Part shown: in pieces, positions 29,729 to 39,451 of the stretch
How the letters are laid out: every line of letters starts with the position of its first letter
Position numbering within the stretch: position 1 is the stretch's first letter
Source of the DNA: a virus
Length of the DNA stretch: 61,141 nucleotides
Reading direction: 5' to 3' (one strand)
IMG/VR virus record: IMGVR_UViG_3300050127_000013
Location: 1 to 61,141 of that record
Notes under the pieces: model-generated
What the model was told of the DNA's origin: nothing
Databases searched by the model: none
What the model saw: the letters and a program-made list of their open reading frames with translations, nothing else
Position numbers and translations under genes: made by a program

Positions 29729-30667
29729 ATGGGCGACGTTACGACTTTCTGGTCACCGACGAATCGCGCGCTTGAGCGGTCCAGCAATCCCAACGATCTC
29801 GGCTTCCCGCTCAACGCGGCACCGAGCATGGACTTCTTGGCGTCCGGTATTCAGGACCATCGCTTTCCCTATAATTCTGGTGGTTCATCGGCCAAGCAGC
29901 CTGGAATTGTCGGTTGGTACGGGGCTGCTGATCCGCTAACTGCTAGCTACGTTCCGAGCGCGATTGCGACGGCGAACATTGCGGCGCTGGCGAATGTGGC
30001 GAGCGGTGTCGCGATGACGCTGGTTAGCACCACGGGCGCTGGCATCACCGTACTCACTACTGCGGCTCCGGCTTTCTTCATGCCGTCATTGCTTACCCTA
30101 AGCGCAGGGGTCGTGATTGACGGCCTTCCGTCGCTCGCGGTATTCGGCTCTGGCGGCAATTTCCAGACCGGCTTTTACAGCCGCTCGACTTATGTCGGGC
30201 GCGGTGTCTCGATCTCTGGGGTGAGCGGAGGCGCTGGCGGCATATTCATCGTCTCTGGCTATGACATCTACGGCTATCCGATGACGCAGAGCGTCACGGT
30301 GGCGGCCGGGGCAAATACGGTGAATACCTTGAAGACCTTCAAGGCTATCGCATCCGTGACGCCGCAATTCACCGATACACACAACTATTCGGTGGGGACC
30401 GCCGACCTCTACGGTTTCGGGATTGTTTCCAGCTATTTCGGTGAGACTTGGATTAATTGGAATAGCACGGCCATCACGGCTAATACCGGATACACGGCAG
30501 CGGTAACGACCGTCCCATCCACTAATTTGCTCGGCGATGTGCGCGGAACCTATGCCACGCAGTCGGCGTCAGACGGCACCAAACGCTTGGTTATGGGAAC
30601 GACGCCGGCGATGGGAGCGCTCGTCACAAACCCGACGACGGGGCTGTTCGGTCAGCCGCAGGTCTAA
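29729..30667 (+). CDS. Putative structural protein, 312 aa
   Basis: Mostly small residues and beta-prone (ITVLTTAAPAFFMPSLLTLS, GGIFIVSGYDIYGYPMTQSV), without signal peptide or cysteines. GAAGGAGAG precedes the ATG. Downstream of the capsid, so probably a minor head, decoration or neck protein. No family is recognised. Confidence 0.75.
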   Translation: MGDVTTFWSPTNRALERSSNPNDLGFPLNAAPSMDFLASGIQDHRFPYNSGGSSAKQPGIVGWYGAADPLTASYVPSAIATANIAALANVASGVAMTLVSTTGAGITVLTTAAPAFFMPSLLTLSAGVVIDGLPSLAVFGSGGNFQTGFYSRSTYVGRGVSISGVSGGAGGIFIVSGYDIYGYPMTQSVTVAAGANTVNTLKTFKAIASVTPQFTDTHNYSVGTADLYGFGIVSSYFGETWINWNSTAITANTGYTAAVTTVPSTNLLGDVRGTYATQSASDGTKRLVMGTTPAMGALVTNPTTGLFGQPQV

Positions 30668-30694
30668 TCACCGTCGGGAGGTTAGGAGAAACCG

Positions 30695-31135
30695 ATGGTT
30701 GATGCGGTCACGTCTCAGCTTATAGAAAATGGCCGAAGGAATTGGGCCTACGTCTTCACCTCGATCTCTGATGGAACCGGCGAAACTGGCGTCGTGAAGG
30801 TGGACGGCTCGGCGGCGGGGCCGCTCGGCATTTTCTTGTACGGGCAGAATTTCTATCCGCTCTCGCACATCAAGATCGTCGAGGTTGAGTTCAACGTCAA
30901 AGGCATGGGGCTTGAGATAATCTGGGACGCGACGACGCCGCAGAACGCGCTTTATATCGGTAGCGATACCGCTGGCCGCCAGAACTATCACAAGATAGGC
31001 GGTCTCGCGGCGGCGTCAGCGGGAACCATCATTACCGGCGCTACTGGCAAAATAAAATTCACCACGGTCAGCGCGCTGCCGAACGGCGGCTATACGGTCT
31101 ACATGCGGGGGACGAAAGGGATTCCACAATCATGA
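30695..31135 (+). CDS. Putative structural protein, 146 aa
   Basis: A beta-sandwich-like sequence (WAYVFTSISDGTGETGVVKV ... KIVEVEFNVKGMGLEIIWD) with Gly-rich turns. It overlaps the next gene by 4 bp. It may be a neck or tail-completion protein; unrecognised. Confidence 0.7.
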   Translation: MVDAVTSQLIENGRRNWAYVFTSISDGTGETGVVKVDGSAAGPLGIFLYGQNFYPLSHIKIVEVEFNVKGMGLEIIWDATTPQNALYIGSDTAGRQNYHKIGGLAAASAGTIITGATGKIKFTTVSALPNGGYTVYMRGTKGIPQS

Positions 31136-33654
31136 GGCAATACCTCAAAGCCCTCATCGTCGTCGCGTTCGCTGCCGTCATCGCATCTGCCGCGCATGCC
31201 CAGCAGACCAACTATCTCGGCACGGTATTCATCGCCGACCCGACGACGCTGACGCACCAGCTCAAGGTCAATTCGGACGGCTCGATCAATGTTGACGGTA
31301 CGTTCTCCTCTACATTAGGCGGTTTCACGCCTGGTGCCCGCGGCACTCCTCTTACCGTCACGACCTCGGATTCCAGCGGCACGTTGCCAGTAGGCGCGGT
31401 AGTAGTCGTTAGCAACGTCGGAACTAATCCGATGTACTGCAACGTCCTTGACGTTGCAGCAACCACGGCCGATCAGCCGGTTACGTCTGGTGGAGGATGG
31501 TTTGCCTTTACGATACCGAGTGGAAGCACGGCGCTTCATTGTATAGCGACGGGCGGGTCAACGACCGCAAACATGCTAGGCGGTACTGGTTTGCCGACTG
31601 GCACTGGCGGCGGTTCCGGTAGTGGCAGCGGCGGTAACGTCAACCTTACGCAGATACTTAGTGCCGCGCCAAGCGCGACCAATCCGCTGTGGGTATCGCC
31701 TGCCACGGGCGCGACGTTTCCTGTTTCGGGTACGTTTTGGCAGGCCACACAGCCCGTCAGCGGGACGTTCTGGCAAACTACGCAACCTGTTTCGCTAACC
31801 TCGACGACAATTACTGGAACGGTAGCCGCGACGGAAAGCGGTGTTTGGACCGTGCAACCCGGCAACACCGCGAATACGGTAGCGTGGTTGGTGACGGGAA
31901 CGGGTGGCACGTTCCCCGTAACCGGAACATTTTGGCAAGCGACGCAGCCCGTATCCAATGCTGGAACCTTTGCCGTTCAGGCTGCCGAGAGCGGGACGTG
32001 GACCGTCGGGCTCAGCGCGGGCGCGGCCACCATCGGCGCGGTCACGCAGGCCTCCGGGCCGTGGACCATCAATCTCACGCAGGTCGACGGAACGGCGCTC
32101 GGAGCGCCGTCGAACTACGGCACCAGTCCCGGCGCCGTCGAGGTTCTCGGGGTCAATGCCTACGTCACTAATATCCCGGCGGTCACGCAGAGTGGGACGT
32201 GGACCAACACGGTCACTCAGGCGACCCCCGCGAACCTCAACGCCACCGTGGTCGGCACCGGCACGTTTGCCGTTCAGGCTACTCTGCAGGCGAGTTCCGC
32301 CACGGCCATCGGCACGGTCAATCCCACGACGATCGCGACGTGGGGTCTCGCTGCGAGTACGCAGAACGTAGCCTCGCCCACGAATGGCATACTGGCTCTG
32401 GGCCAGTTCAACACCACGCCGACGACGATCACGACCGGAAACGTCTCGCCGTTCCAGCTCGACAACGCCGGCAATCTGCTCGTCAACGTGAAGGTCGGTG
32501 GTGGTGCAGGGGGCACGTCGTCCTCGTTCTCGGCCACCTTCCCAGCTACCGGCACCGCAGCCGGTGCGGAATATCTATCCTCGGCACCGTCGCTTACGAC
32601 TGGGCAGATGGTGGCGCTCCAAGTCACATCGGCTGGTTCGCTTCATACGACCGTGGACAATACGAACAACAACGTTACAGATGCGACTAGTGGCATCGCA
32701 ACTTCAACAACGTTCGGTTCTCCTGTCGTCAACCACAACTATTTCTACAACGGGACGACATGGGATCAGGCGCAGGATGATGCGAGCAAAAATCTCAAGG
32801 TCGGCGTCTATACCGTCCCATCTGGCGCTGTAGCATCCGGTGCCTTCGCGTCAGGCTCTCTCGCGGCTGGCTCGATGGTCGATCTCCTGACCATGCGCGG
32901 AGCTGTCGGTGCGGGTACGGCACCAGCCGACGCGCTGATCGGCGGGGCGGTCTACAACTCCACCCCGCTCACGGTCGGCAACACGCAATCGGCGGCGCTG
33001 CAGTCCGACCCCAACGGGTTTCTCAAAGTCAACGTCGCTGCAGGTACGGCTGCGGTGAACCAGACGCAGGTCAACGGCTCTACCTATTCCGTTACCAACC
33101 CCGGATTTACCGAGATAACGGACGGAACGAATGGCGCGGCTGCGGTCAAGCCTGCGAGCACTCCATCGCCAGCTACGGATAAATCGCTCTCGGTCACGAT
33201 CAACGCTGGGAGCAACGGCATTGTCGCACTCGGGCAGGCGACTAAAGCCAATTCGGTTCCAGTTACTTTCGCTTCCGATCAAGACCCATGCAGCTACGCG
33301 CAAAAGTCCAGTGCGCCTATCACAATCACGACAGCAACAACGACACAGCTCGTCGCGGTTTCCGGTTCAACATCAATTTATGTTTGCGGCTTTAGCTTCT
33401 CGGCAAGCAATGTCGTTACAACCGCCAACACTCTGTATTTTGAATATGGGACCAGCACGAATTGCACTGGTACAACCGCGTTAACGGGAACCTATGGCAC
33501 AGGCAGCGTGGTTGCAGCGGCCCCATCGTTCTATTCGATGGGCAATGGGCTAGGCACGGTTTTCAAGACGACAGCAAGTCAGGGGTTGTGTGCGGTGACC
33601 ACGATTGGCGCTACTGCGGCCTTTGAGGGTGTCTTAACTTACGTACAGCAGTAG
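31132..33654 (+). CDS. Exported repeat-rich fibre-like protein, 840 aa
   Basis: It begins with a Sec signal peptide (MRQYLKALIVVAFAAVIASA, then AHAQQ). The body is a long Thr/Gly/Ser-rich beta protein; residues about 195-330 repeat VSGTFWQATQPVSGTFWQ and GTFAVQA units, as in phage fibre proteins. The C-terminal 120 residues form a separate domain with cysteines (CSYAQKSSAPITITTATTTQ). A cleavable signal on a fibre is unusual and implies passage through the host inner membrane. Confidence 0.75.
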   Translation: MRQYLKALIVVAFAAVIASAAHAQQTNYLGTVFIADPTTLTHQLKVNSDGSINVDGTFSSTLGGFTPGARGTPLTVTTSDSSGTLPVGAVVVVSNVGTNPMYCNVLDVAATTADQPVTSGGGWFAFTIPSGSTALHCIATGGSTTANMLGGTGLPTGTGGGSGSGSGGNVNLTQILSAAPSATNPLWVSPATGATFPVSGTFWQATQPVSGTFWQTTQPVSLTSTTITGTVAATESGVWTVQPGNTANTVAWLVTGTGGTFPVTGTFWQATQPVSNAGTFAVQAAESGTWTVGLSAGAATIGAVTQASGPWTINLTQVDGTALGAPSNYGTSPGAVEVLGVNAYVTNIPAVTQSGTWTNTVTQATPANLNATVVGTGTFAVQATLQASSATAIGTVNPTTIATWGLAASTQNVASPTNGILALGQFNTTPTTITTGNVSPFQLDNAGNLLVNVKVGGGAGGTSSSFSATFPATGTAAGAEYLSSAPSLTTGQMVALQVTSAGSLHTTVDNTNNNVTDATSGIATSTTFGSPVVNHNYFYNGTTWDQAQDDASKNLKVGVYTVPSGAVASGAFASGSLAAGSMVDLLTMRGAVGAGTAPADALIGGAVYNSTPLTVGNTQSAALQSDPNGFLKVNVAAGTAAVNQTQVNGSTYSVTNPGFTEITDGTNGAAAVKPASTPSPATDKSLSVTINAGSNGIVALGQATKANSVPVTFASDQDPCSYAQKSSAPITITTATTTQLVAVSGSTSIYVCGFSFSASNVVTTANTLYFEYGTSTNCTGTTALTGTYGTGSVVAAAPSFYSMGNGLGTVFKTTASQGLCAVTTIGATAAFEGVLTYVQQ

Positions 33655-33664
33655 CGGTCCTCCC

Positions 33665-34597
33665 ATGAGACGCCTAGCCCCGTTCCTCTCTGTCGTCATA
33701 TTCTGCGCCGGGCTGTTCTGCCTAGCGCAAGCGCCGACGCGTGCGGCGGGATGGTTGCCGCTCGTTGCGTCTGGTAGAGGCGGCTACACCGGCCCCAATA
33801 ACGTCACCACGGCCCAGCCTGTCAGTTGGTGGAGTTGCTCGCGCGCCGTCAGCTCGTCTTATGCCGCAGCACAGAACCCGCTCTGCGATGTTGTCCTAAC
33901 CTCGACAGGCACAGGAACCTGCACGATCAATGCGGGGACAAACGGTGCTGCGAATATGTCGGCAATCGTCTGTCCGAATAGCGCCCCGGTTTCGAGTGCT
34001 GCATCTTATTGTGCCCCTGGGTGTAGTATTACGAAAAGATACGACCAAGTAGGTAGCAATCCGAAGGTGCAGGCTACATTGGCAAATATGCCACTGCTGG
34101 CGCTGTCATACTTCAACGGATTGCCATGCTCAAAATATGCTAGCGGCCTTAGTGATTCATCGGGTAACGGTACTAATTTCAGCACATTCTCAATTTCCGT
34201 TGTTATGGATCGCACGAGTACAGTTTCTTTCGCTGATATAGAAAACTTTTATTCCGGCAGCGGGCCATTGTTCCAAACGTACAACAATACAGCCAACAGC
34301 GCGCAAATGTATGCTGGCTCCACCTACGTTACTGTTCCGGTCACAGATAACCAACTGAACACAGTCGAGCTAGTATTCAACGGGGCATCGTCATCCTATA
34401 GCGTTGATGGTGCGGCCCCCACAACCGTCAATCCAGGAAGCGGTTCGACGGGGACTGCCCCGATTTCAACTGGCGCGCCAACCGCCACCGCCATGTACGT
34501 CTGCGAGGATGGCTACTATGGCAGCGCGCTCTCGACCGGCGATCAGTCGGCGCTGAACACCAACCAGCGGAGCGCCACTTACGGATACAATTTCTGA
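33665..34597 (+). CDS. Exported LamG-like lectin protein, 310 aa
   Basis: Signal peptide (MRRLAPFLSVVIFCAGLFCL to ARA, about 28 aa). Then a Cys-rich region and ITKRYDQVGSNPKVQA, a pattern at the start of concanavalin/LamG-like domains, which usually end with LSTGDQSALNTNQRS, as here. It probably binds carbohydrate at the cell surface. It overlaps the next gene by one base. Confidence 0.7.
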   Translation: MRRLAPFLSVVIFCAGLFCLAQAPTRAAGWLPLVASGRGGYTGPNNVTTAQPVSWWSCSRAVSSSYAAAQNPLCDVVLTSTGTGTCTINAGTNGAANMSAIVCPNSAPVSSAASYCAPGCSITKRYDQVGSNPKVQATLANMPLLALSYFNGLPCSKYASGLSDSSGNGTNFSTFSISVVMDRTSTVSFADIENFYSGSGPLFQTYNNTANSAQMYAGSTYVTVPVTDNQLNTVELVFNGASSSYSVDGAAPTTVNPGSGSTGTAPISTGAPTATAMYVCEDGYYGSALSTGDQSALNTNQRSATYGYNF

Positions 34598-37500
34598 TGC
34601 GCCGCTCTATTTTCGTAATTCTATTGTTGGTCGCGGGGGCGCTCAAATCTGATGCCGCCGGGACGTTTGGAGCGTTTTGTTGCAACGGCGGTAGCGGAAG
34701 CAGCACACCCGTCGCCAACTCGCTGGTCACTCCGCAATTCATTGGTGCAGGCGGCGAAAATCCGACCGTGAACGTTTTCAAGGGAGCGGCGGGCTGGACC
34801 TATGTTGACGGTAGTGGTCATCCCGCTGTCGGAGAACTGGATAACAACGGTTACCCGCTCTACGGCTCGACCGGGATGGTCAGTCACGGCGGCGATTATT
34901 CACCGACCATTCCAGTTCCATTGCAGGCCGAGAGGCCGGGCCACTACGTTGCGCGCGGTATCGGCAGCGGTGAAGTTTCTCTTTACGACACTAGCGGTAC
35001 AAATGCGGGAGTGCTTTGCACCGGATCAATGGGCGGGTTCGGAAATGCTCAGTGCACTACGTCTGGGTGTTCTTCATTCACAGGTTCGATTACCGGATAT
35101 TATCTCACCGTCACCATAGCTCCAACAGGAACCGGCTGTGGCTTGGTTGTCGGTCAACCTATCTCGGGTGGGTCGATCCTGGTCGGCTTGTTTGGTACGC
35201 CAACCATCATCACCGGGGAGTCTGGGTCGTCCAACTGCCCATCCTGCACCGGGACAGGTGGGGTCGGGACTTATCTGCTCAACTATTCGCAGAGCGTCGG
35301 TAGCGGCAGCATCAATCCAGGCTGGCGCTTCGAGATGAGTGTTACCGGCGAAGGAAGTACAACGGGGGGGGCGTGGGCATTTTCCATCATCGCTACGACC
35401 AGTGGCAACACGATCAAAGACGTTGAGATAGTCCACGTCAACGACGAGGAGATATCGTGGACGGCCCCGCTTGCACTGGGTTCGAGCACTGGGCTCGGCG
35501 GCGTGCTGTGGAAGCAGAGAATAGCGCAGGCGAACTTCAAGATAATCCGCGATCTTAACTGGGGGAACGCGAACAACTCGAACTGTACTATATGGGCGAA
35601 CAGGACACCGAGCGCATTCTATTCTTGGTCCGCAGAACAAGAGCCGTCAGGTCTGACAGCGAGCGCCATCACCTACGCCAGTAGCACCGATACCTATTCG
35701 GTGACATTCGGCTCGGGAAATTTTGCAGACAAAGAAACAATAGTTTTTGTCTGGCCCGTAAGCGGGGTGAGCTTTACAGGTGCGAGCAGCGGCAGCACAG
35801 CCCTAACATCGTCTGGCGTTACGGGCACGATCAATGTCGGCGCGCAAATAACTGGCACCGGGATTCCTGCAAGCACGTACATTATCAGCGGCAGCGGGTC
35901 GTCGTGGGTCACGAACAATGCCACAACGGTCAGCGGTACAGTGACCGTTGTGGGTGGCACGTTGACCAGCAAGATAAGCCTCAACAGTAATGCCTCCGTA
36001 CCTATTTCCAATAGTTTTGGTCAAGCAATAACTAACGGCGGCCAGCCAGCAGGGAACATAAACGACATCATCGTCTACGACGCCATTCTCGGCAGCGCGA
36101 TGCACTTTAGCGGCGGAAGTGACAAGGGGCTGTCATGCGCGGTCCCACCGGAAGCAGAACTTCAACTCGCCTACGAGACTGACACGAATTTGTGGGTCGT
36201 CGCGTTATCTCTCGCCGTCGATCCGATGACGGATTATTACCCGAGCTTCTACAGTCTCGCCAAGAGTACCTTTCCGAGCATGACGTTCATTCAGGAAACT
36301 CCTGACGAGATGGACTTCACGCTCACGCAGTCGTCTTGCTACATGTCCTCCAAGTCGAATGCCTACAAGGCGCTGGACTCGCACTGGACCAATGGTCTTT
36401 TTTACTGCGGTCCCGGTGGAAACAACTTGGCGGAGGAAGGCAAGGTAGCTTCCACGTTAGGTCAGGCACTCGTCGCCAGCGGCTTGAGCAAATACGAACT
36501 CGTTGCTGGCGTACAGACCTCGGCTGGCACGAGTTCTTACGACCTCGCAAATTACTACAATCTCATGATGAGTTCGTATGCCTACGTCAATCAGAACCCA
36601 TCGAACATTCCAACACAGTCCGGCTATACGCAGGCGCCGGCCTACAACTACGTGACGCGACTCGCCGTCGATAATTATTGGGTTGCGGGCGAGGCTTACA
36701 GCCTACAGGAGACCGCCGACGCTTGGTGCTTCTACTATGACGTGGCAAATCCGTCGCTCGCGAGCACGGCTGGTTGCGCCAGCCAATCGACGCTCATGTC
36801 CGCGTACACGGCTACGGCGCTGAGCAGCACATCCAGCCAGGTCACCATATACGAGCGAATCCAGACCTACATTGGCTGGAGTGGTTTTGGTGCTACATGC
36901 GGCCAGGCATCGCGCCCTGGTGGCTGCCCGATGAACGCTTCGCCGCTGTTTGGGTATGAGGGAACTTATTCGTTTAATGCGCAGGCGACTGACAAGACCG
37001 CACCTGTCACCGCAGCGACGAATGCGAGTTCGGCCGTTCTCTCCGTGGCTGGGGTCAATTCCGGTGGCACCCAATCCGAGAATGGTTGTGTCGGTGGGCA
37101 GACGGTTGGACTAACAAGCGTTGTCAGTAGTGGTACTTGGGCCTCGTCTTACTCTAACCTCACTGTCACGGCGACCACGAACAGTACATGCACGGTCAAC
37201 ATCAACAGCACGGGTCTCGGAACGCTCACGAGTGCCACGCTGACCTTTACCGGCTCCGGCGGTGCGAGCGGCTGTACCGCCTCCACGACGTGCTATGTTG
37301 CGGGCTACACTAACTTCCTGCGCACGCAGGCTTACCTGGCTCCGTCGCTCAAGACACTGACGACATACTTCTACGGGCAGTTCGCCGCCAACGGGGGTCA
37401 GTATCCCGCGCTGTTCACACTGGCCGCCAGCTACTTTCCTTGGTTCGGCTGGTTCCCGGACATCTACGGCTACTTTACCGAGGGGAATTGCAGTTCATGC

Positions 37501-37893
37501 ACGATTTCGACAAACACGATGACGCTTGGCGGAACGGTGACAGGCGTCTTCAAGGTAGGCGACACGATATTCGGCAAAGGCGTTACTGGTCCCGGCACCG
37601 GAGCGGGATCGCAGACCACCATCACGCTCATAGCCAGCGGCACTGGGACGCAACCGGGCGACACTCTGGAGTTATCGCAAAACTCGACAGTTGCGAGCGG
37701 CGTGCCGATGAGCAGCAACGTGACGCCCGCCACTAGCCCGAATACGCTCTACACCAACAGCCCAGTCACTCAATGGTCCGCCATCTGCGACTGGAACGGC
37801 GTCGGGGCGAACTGCGGTGGTTATCTTCTCAACCGCGACCTCGATCCCGGCAGCAACGACAACACGCCAGTAGGCTTGGCGGTAGCGGCATAG
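34597..37893 (+). CDS. Large exported protein, 1098 aa
   Basis: It starts with a signal peptide (MRRSIFVILLLVAGALKSDA). Two beta-rich stretches (about 150-260 and 380-480) flank a region of Trp/Tyr-rich helices (SYAYVNQNPSNIPTQSGYTQ), and small Cys pairs suggest disulphides. It may be a polysaccharide-binding or -cleaving adhesin; no catalytic motif could be confirmed. It closes a group of three consecutive exported proteins. Confidence 0.65.
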   Translation: MRRSIFVILLLVAGALKSDAAGTFGAFCCNGGSGSSTPVANSLVTPQFIGAGGENPTVNVFKGAAGWTYVDGSGHPAVGELDNNGYPLYGSTGMVSHGGDYSPTIPVPLQAERPGHYVARGIGSGEVSLYDTSGTNAGVLCTGSMGGFGNAQCTTSGCSSFTGSITGYYLTVTIAPTGTGCGLVVGQPISGGSILVGLFGTPTIITGESGSSNCPSCTGTGGVGTYLLNYSQSVGSGSINPGWRFEMSVTGEGSTTGGAWAFSIIATTSGNTIKDVEIVHVNDEEISWTAPLALGSSTGLGGVLWKQRIAQANFKIIRDLNWGNANNSNCTIWANRTPSAFYSWSAEQEPSGLTASAITYASSTDTYSVTFGSGNFADKETIVFVWPVSGVSFTGASSGSTALTSSGVTGTINVGAQITGTGIPASTYIISGSGSSWVTNNATTVSGTVTVVGGTLTSKISLNSNASVPISNSFGQAITNGGQPAGNINDIIVYDAILGSAMHFSGGSDKGLSCAVPPEAELQLAYETDTNLWVVALSLAVDPMTDYYPSFYSLAKSTFPSMTFIQETPDEMDFTLTQSSCYMSSKSNAYKALDSHWTNGLFYCGPGGNNLAEEGKVASTLGQALVASGLSKYELVAGVQTSAGTSSYDLANYYNLMMSSYAYVNQNPSNIPTQSGYTQAPAYNYVTRLAVDNYWVAGEAYSLQETADAWCFYYDVANPSLASTAGCASQSTLMSAYTATALSSTSSQVTIYERIQTYIGWSGFGATCGQASRPGGCPMNASPLFGYEGTYSFNAQATDKTAPVTAATNASSAVLSVAGVNSGGTQSENGCVGGQTVGLTSVVSSGTWASSYSNLTVTATTNSTCTVNINSTGLGTLTSATLTFTGSGGASGCTASTTCYVAGYTNFLRTQAYLAPSLKTLTTYFYGQFAANGGQYPALFTLAASYFPWFGWFPDIYGYFTEGNCSSCTISTNTMTLGGTVTGVFKVGDTIFGKGVTGPGTGAGSQTTITLIASGTGTQPGDTLELSQNSTVASGVPMSSNVTPATSPNTLYTNSPVTQWSAICDWNGVGANCGGYLLNRDLDPGSNDNTPVGLAVAA

Positions 37894-37961
37894 TGATCTG
37901 TCATGAGTGCGAGTTGCGCGGCGATATGGTATAGGCAACGAATCCGAAGATTGAGAATGAA

Positions 37962-38441
37962 ATGGGCCGTAAACTTCACTTCAAAATGGGGTCGTTCTAC
38001 CGGACAGATGATCGGACCGGATTCCCACAGCGCGCGGAGCGCACGCGGAAAGAGTGGAATAATTTAATCGTCGACGAGAAGGTCTGGGAGCCTCGCCAGC
38101 CGCAGGATCTCGTTAAAGGCGTTCCCGATATTCAGTCGGTTCCTGACGCGCGCCCCCTCGGCCAGAACATCTATGTCGGTCCGATAAGCGTGGCGACCAC
38201 GGCGAATGCCGTGATCGGACAGACCGTGATCCCGGTGCAGACCATCTTCGGCTTTTATAACGGCGCGAAAGTAGGCTGCATGACCGACCAAGATGGCGGA
38301 GCGGTATTCTTCACGACGATTGTGTTAGCCCCTGTGGGCTTCAATCTTGTGCTAGCTACGGGTCTGCCTTACACAATGGCGTCAGGGAATTTGATCACTC
38401 TGTACAAGCCGAGCCCGCCTCCGGAGCCTGGATTGCCATGA
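37962..38441 (+). CDS. Conserved virion protein, 159 aa
   Basis: MGSFYRTDDRTGFPQRAERT and RKEWNNLIVDEKVWEPRQPQ, then GVPDIQSVPDARPLGQNIY, form a highly patterned N-terminal segment that I recall from phage neck clusters with gp4/gp10-like genes. The C-terminal half is a small beta domain. It overlaps the gp4-like gene by 4 bp. Confidence 0.75.
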   Translation: MGRKLHFKMGSFYRTDDRTGFPQRAERTRKEWNNLIVDEKVWEPRQPQDLVKGVPDIQSVPDARPLGQNIYVGPISVATTANAVIGQTVIPVQTIFGFYNGAKVGCMTDQDGGAVFFTTIVLAPVGFNLVLATGLPYTMASGNLITLYKPSPPPEPGLP

Positions 38442-39448
38442 CAACCTCCGGAACGTCAGCATGGAATGCCTCGATAACGTCGATGTTGACTGCGATGTAC
38501 CGAAAACTCGGCGCTATAGCGGAGGATGAAACGCCGACAGCTGGCATGTACAATGACGCGCTGTTCGCGGGGAACGCGATGATTAAGGAATGGATGGCGC
38601 TCGGAATCCACGTTTGGACCGAGGAAGAGGCGATTCTATTCTTTCAGGCCGGCCAGAACCGCTATCTGCTAGGTGGCGCGGGCACTGGCGGCACGGGGCC
38701 GGACAATTGCTGCGACGCCTATTCGTGGGTGCCGATGCAGGTCGCGTTGCCGGTTAGTGGGGGCGATACCACCGTCACGGTCACCAACACGGTCGCGCCA
38801 AACGGATTGGCTGTTACTAACGGAGACAACTTCGGCATCGTTCTCGATAGCGGCGTGGCGTTCTGGACTACCGTTAGCGGTGTTCCAGTCGGGAACGTCG
38901 TTACGCTCGCCACAGCCATCCCGGCGGGGCAGACCGCATCTGCTCAGAACAACGCTTTCGACTACACGACGAAGATCGTGCGCCCGTTGAAGATCCCGAT
39001 GGCGCGGCAGATTTACTACCAAGGTGGCCAAAGCATGGGTCCACACTTGACGCCGATGACCGTCCTTTCGCGGAAGGAATACATGGATTTGCCGAACCCA
39101 CTTGACCCCGGCATCTCGACGCAATTCTTCTATTCGCCGCAGTTGGTCTCCGGCGTGTTCTACCCTTGGCCAAGTCCGCAGAACGCAAACTTCGGCGCGC
39201 GTTTCACTTGGTATCGGCCTCTGATGGACCTCACCACGCCAGCCAACACCGCCGATCTCCCGCAGGAATGGCTAAACGGTTTGATGTGGAACCTTGCCCA
39301 AGAGATGGCTCCGGAGTTTGACGTTCCGCCGCAGCGTTGGCAAATGATTCAACAAATGGCGACGATGAAGTTGGACCTGATCCAGAGCTATGACCGCGAG
39401 CCAGAGCCTATTTTATTCGGTATGGACTTCGACCAGGCGCACAGGTGA
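38438..39448 (+). CDS. P22 gp4-like tail accessory / DNA stabilisation protein, 336 aa
   Basis: The N-terminal helices MLTAMYRKLGAIAEDETPTA and NAMIKEWMALGIHVWTEEEA, then the C-terminal ENGL-type FTWYRPLMDLTTPANTADLP and EWLNGLMWNLAQEMAPEF, follow the gp4 pattern. A beta insertion (about residues 105-180) separates them. It would plug or extend the portal after packaging. Confidence 0.8.
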   Translation: MTTSGTSAWNASITSMLTAMYRKLGAIAEDETPTAGMYNDALFAGNAMIKEWMALGIHVWTEEEAILFFQAGQNRYLLGGAGTGGTGPDNCCDAYSWVPMQVALPVSGGDTTVTVTNTVAPNGLAVTNGDNFGIVLDSGVAFWTTVSGVPVGNVVTLATAIPAGQTASAQNNAFDYTTKIVRPLKIPMARQIYYQGGQSMGPHLTPMTVLSRKEYMDLPNPLDPGISTQFFYSPQLVSGVFYPWPSPQNANFGARFTWYRPLMDLTTPANTADLPQEWLNGLMWNLAQEMAPEFDVPPQRWQMIQQMATMKLDLIQSYDREPEPILFGMDFDQAHR

Positions 39449-39451
39449 TCC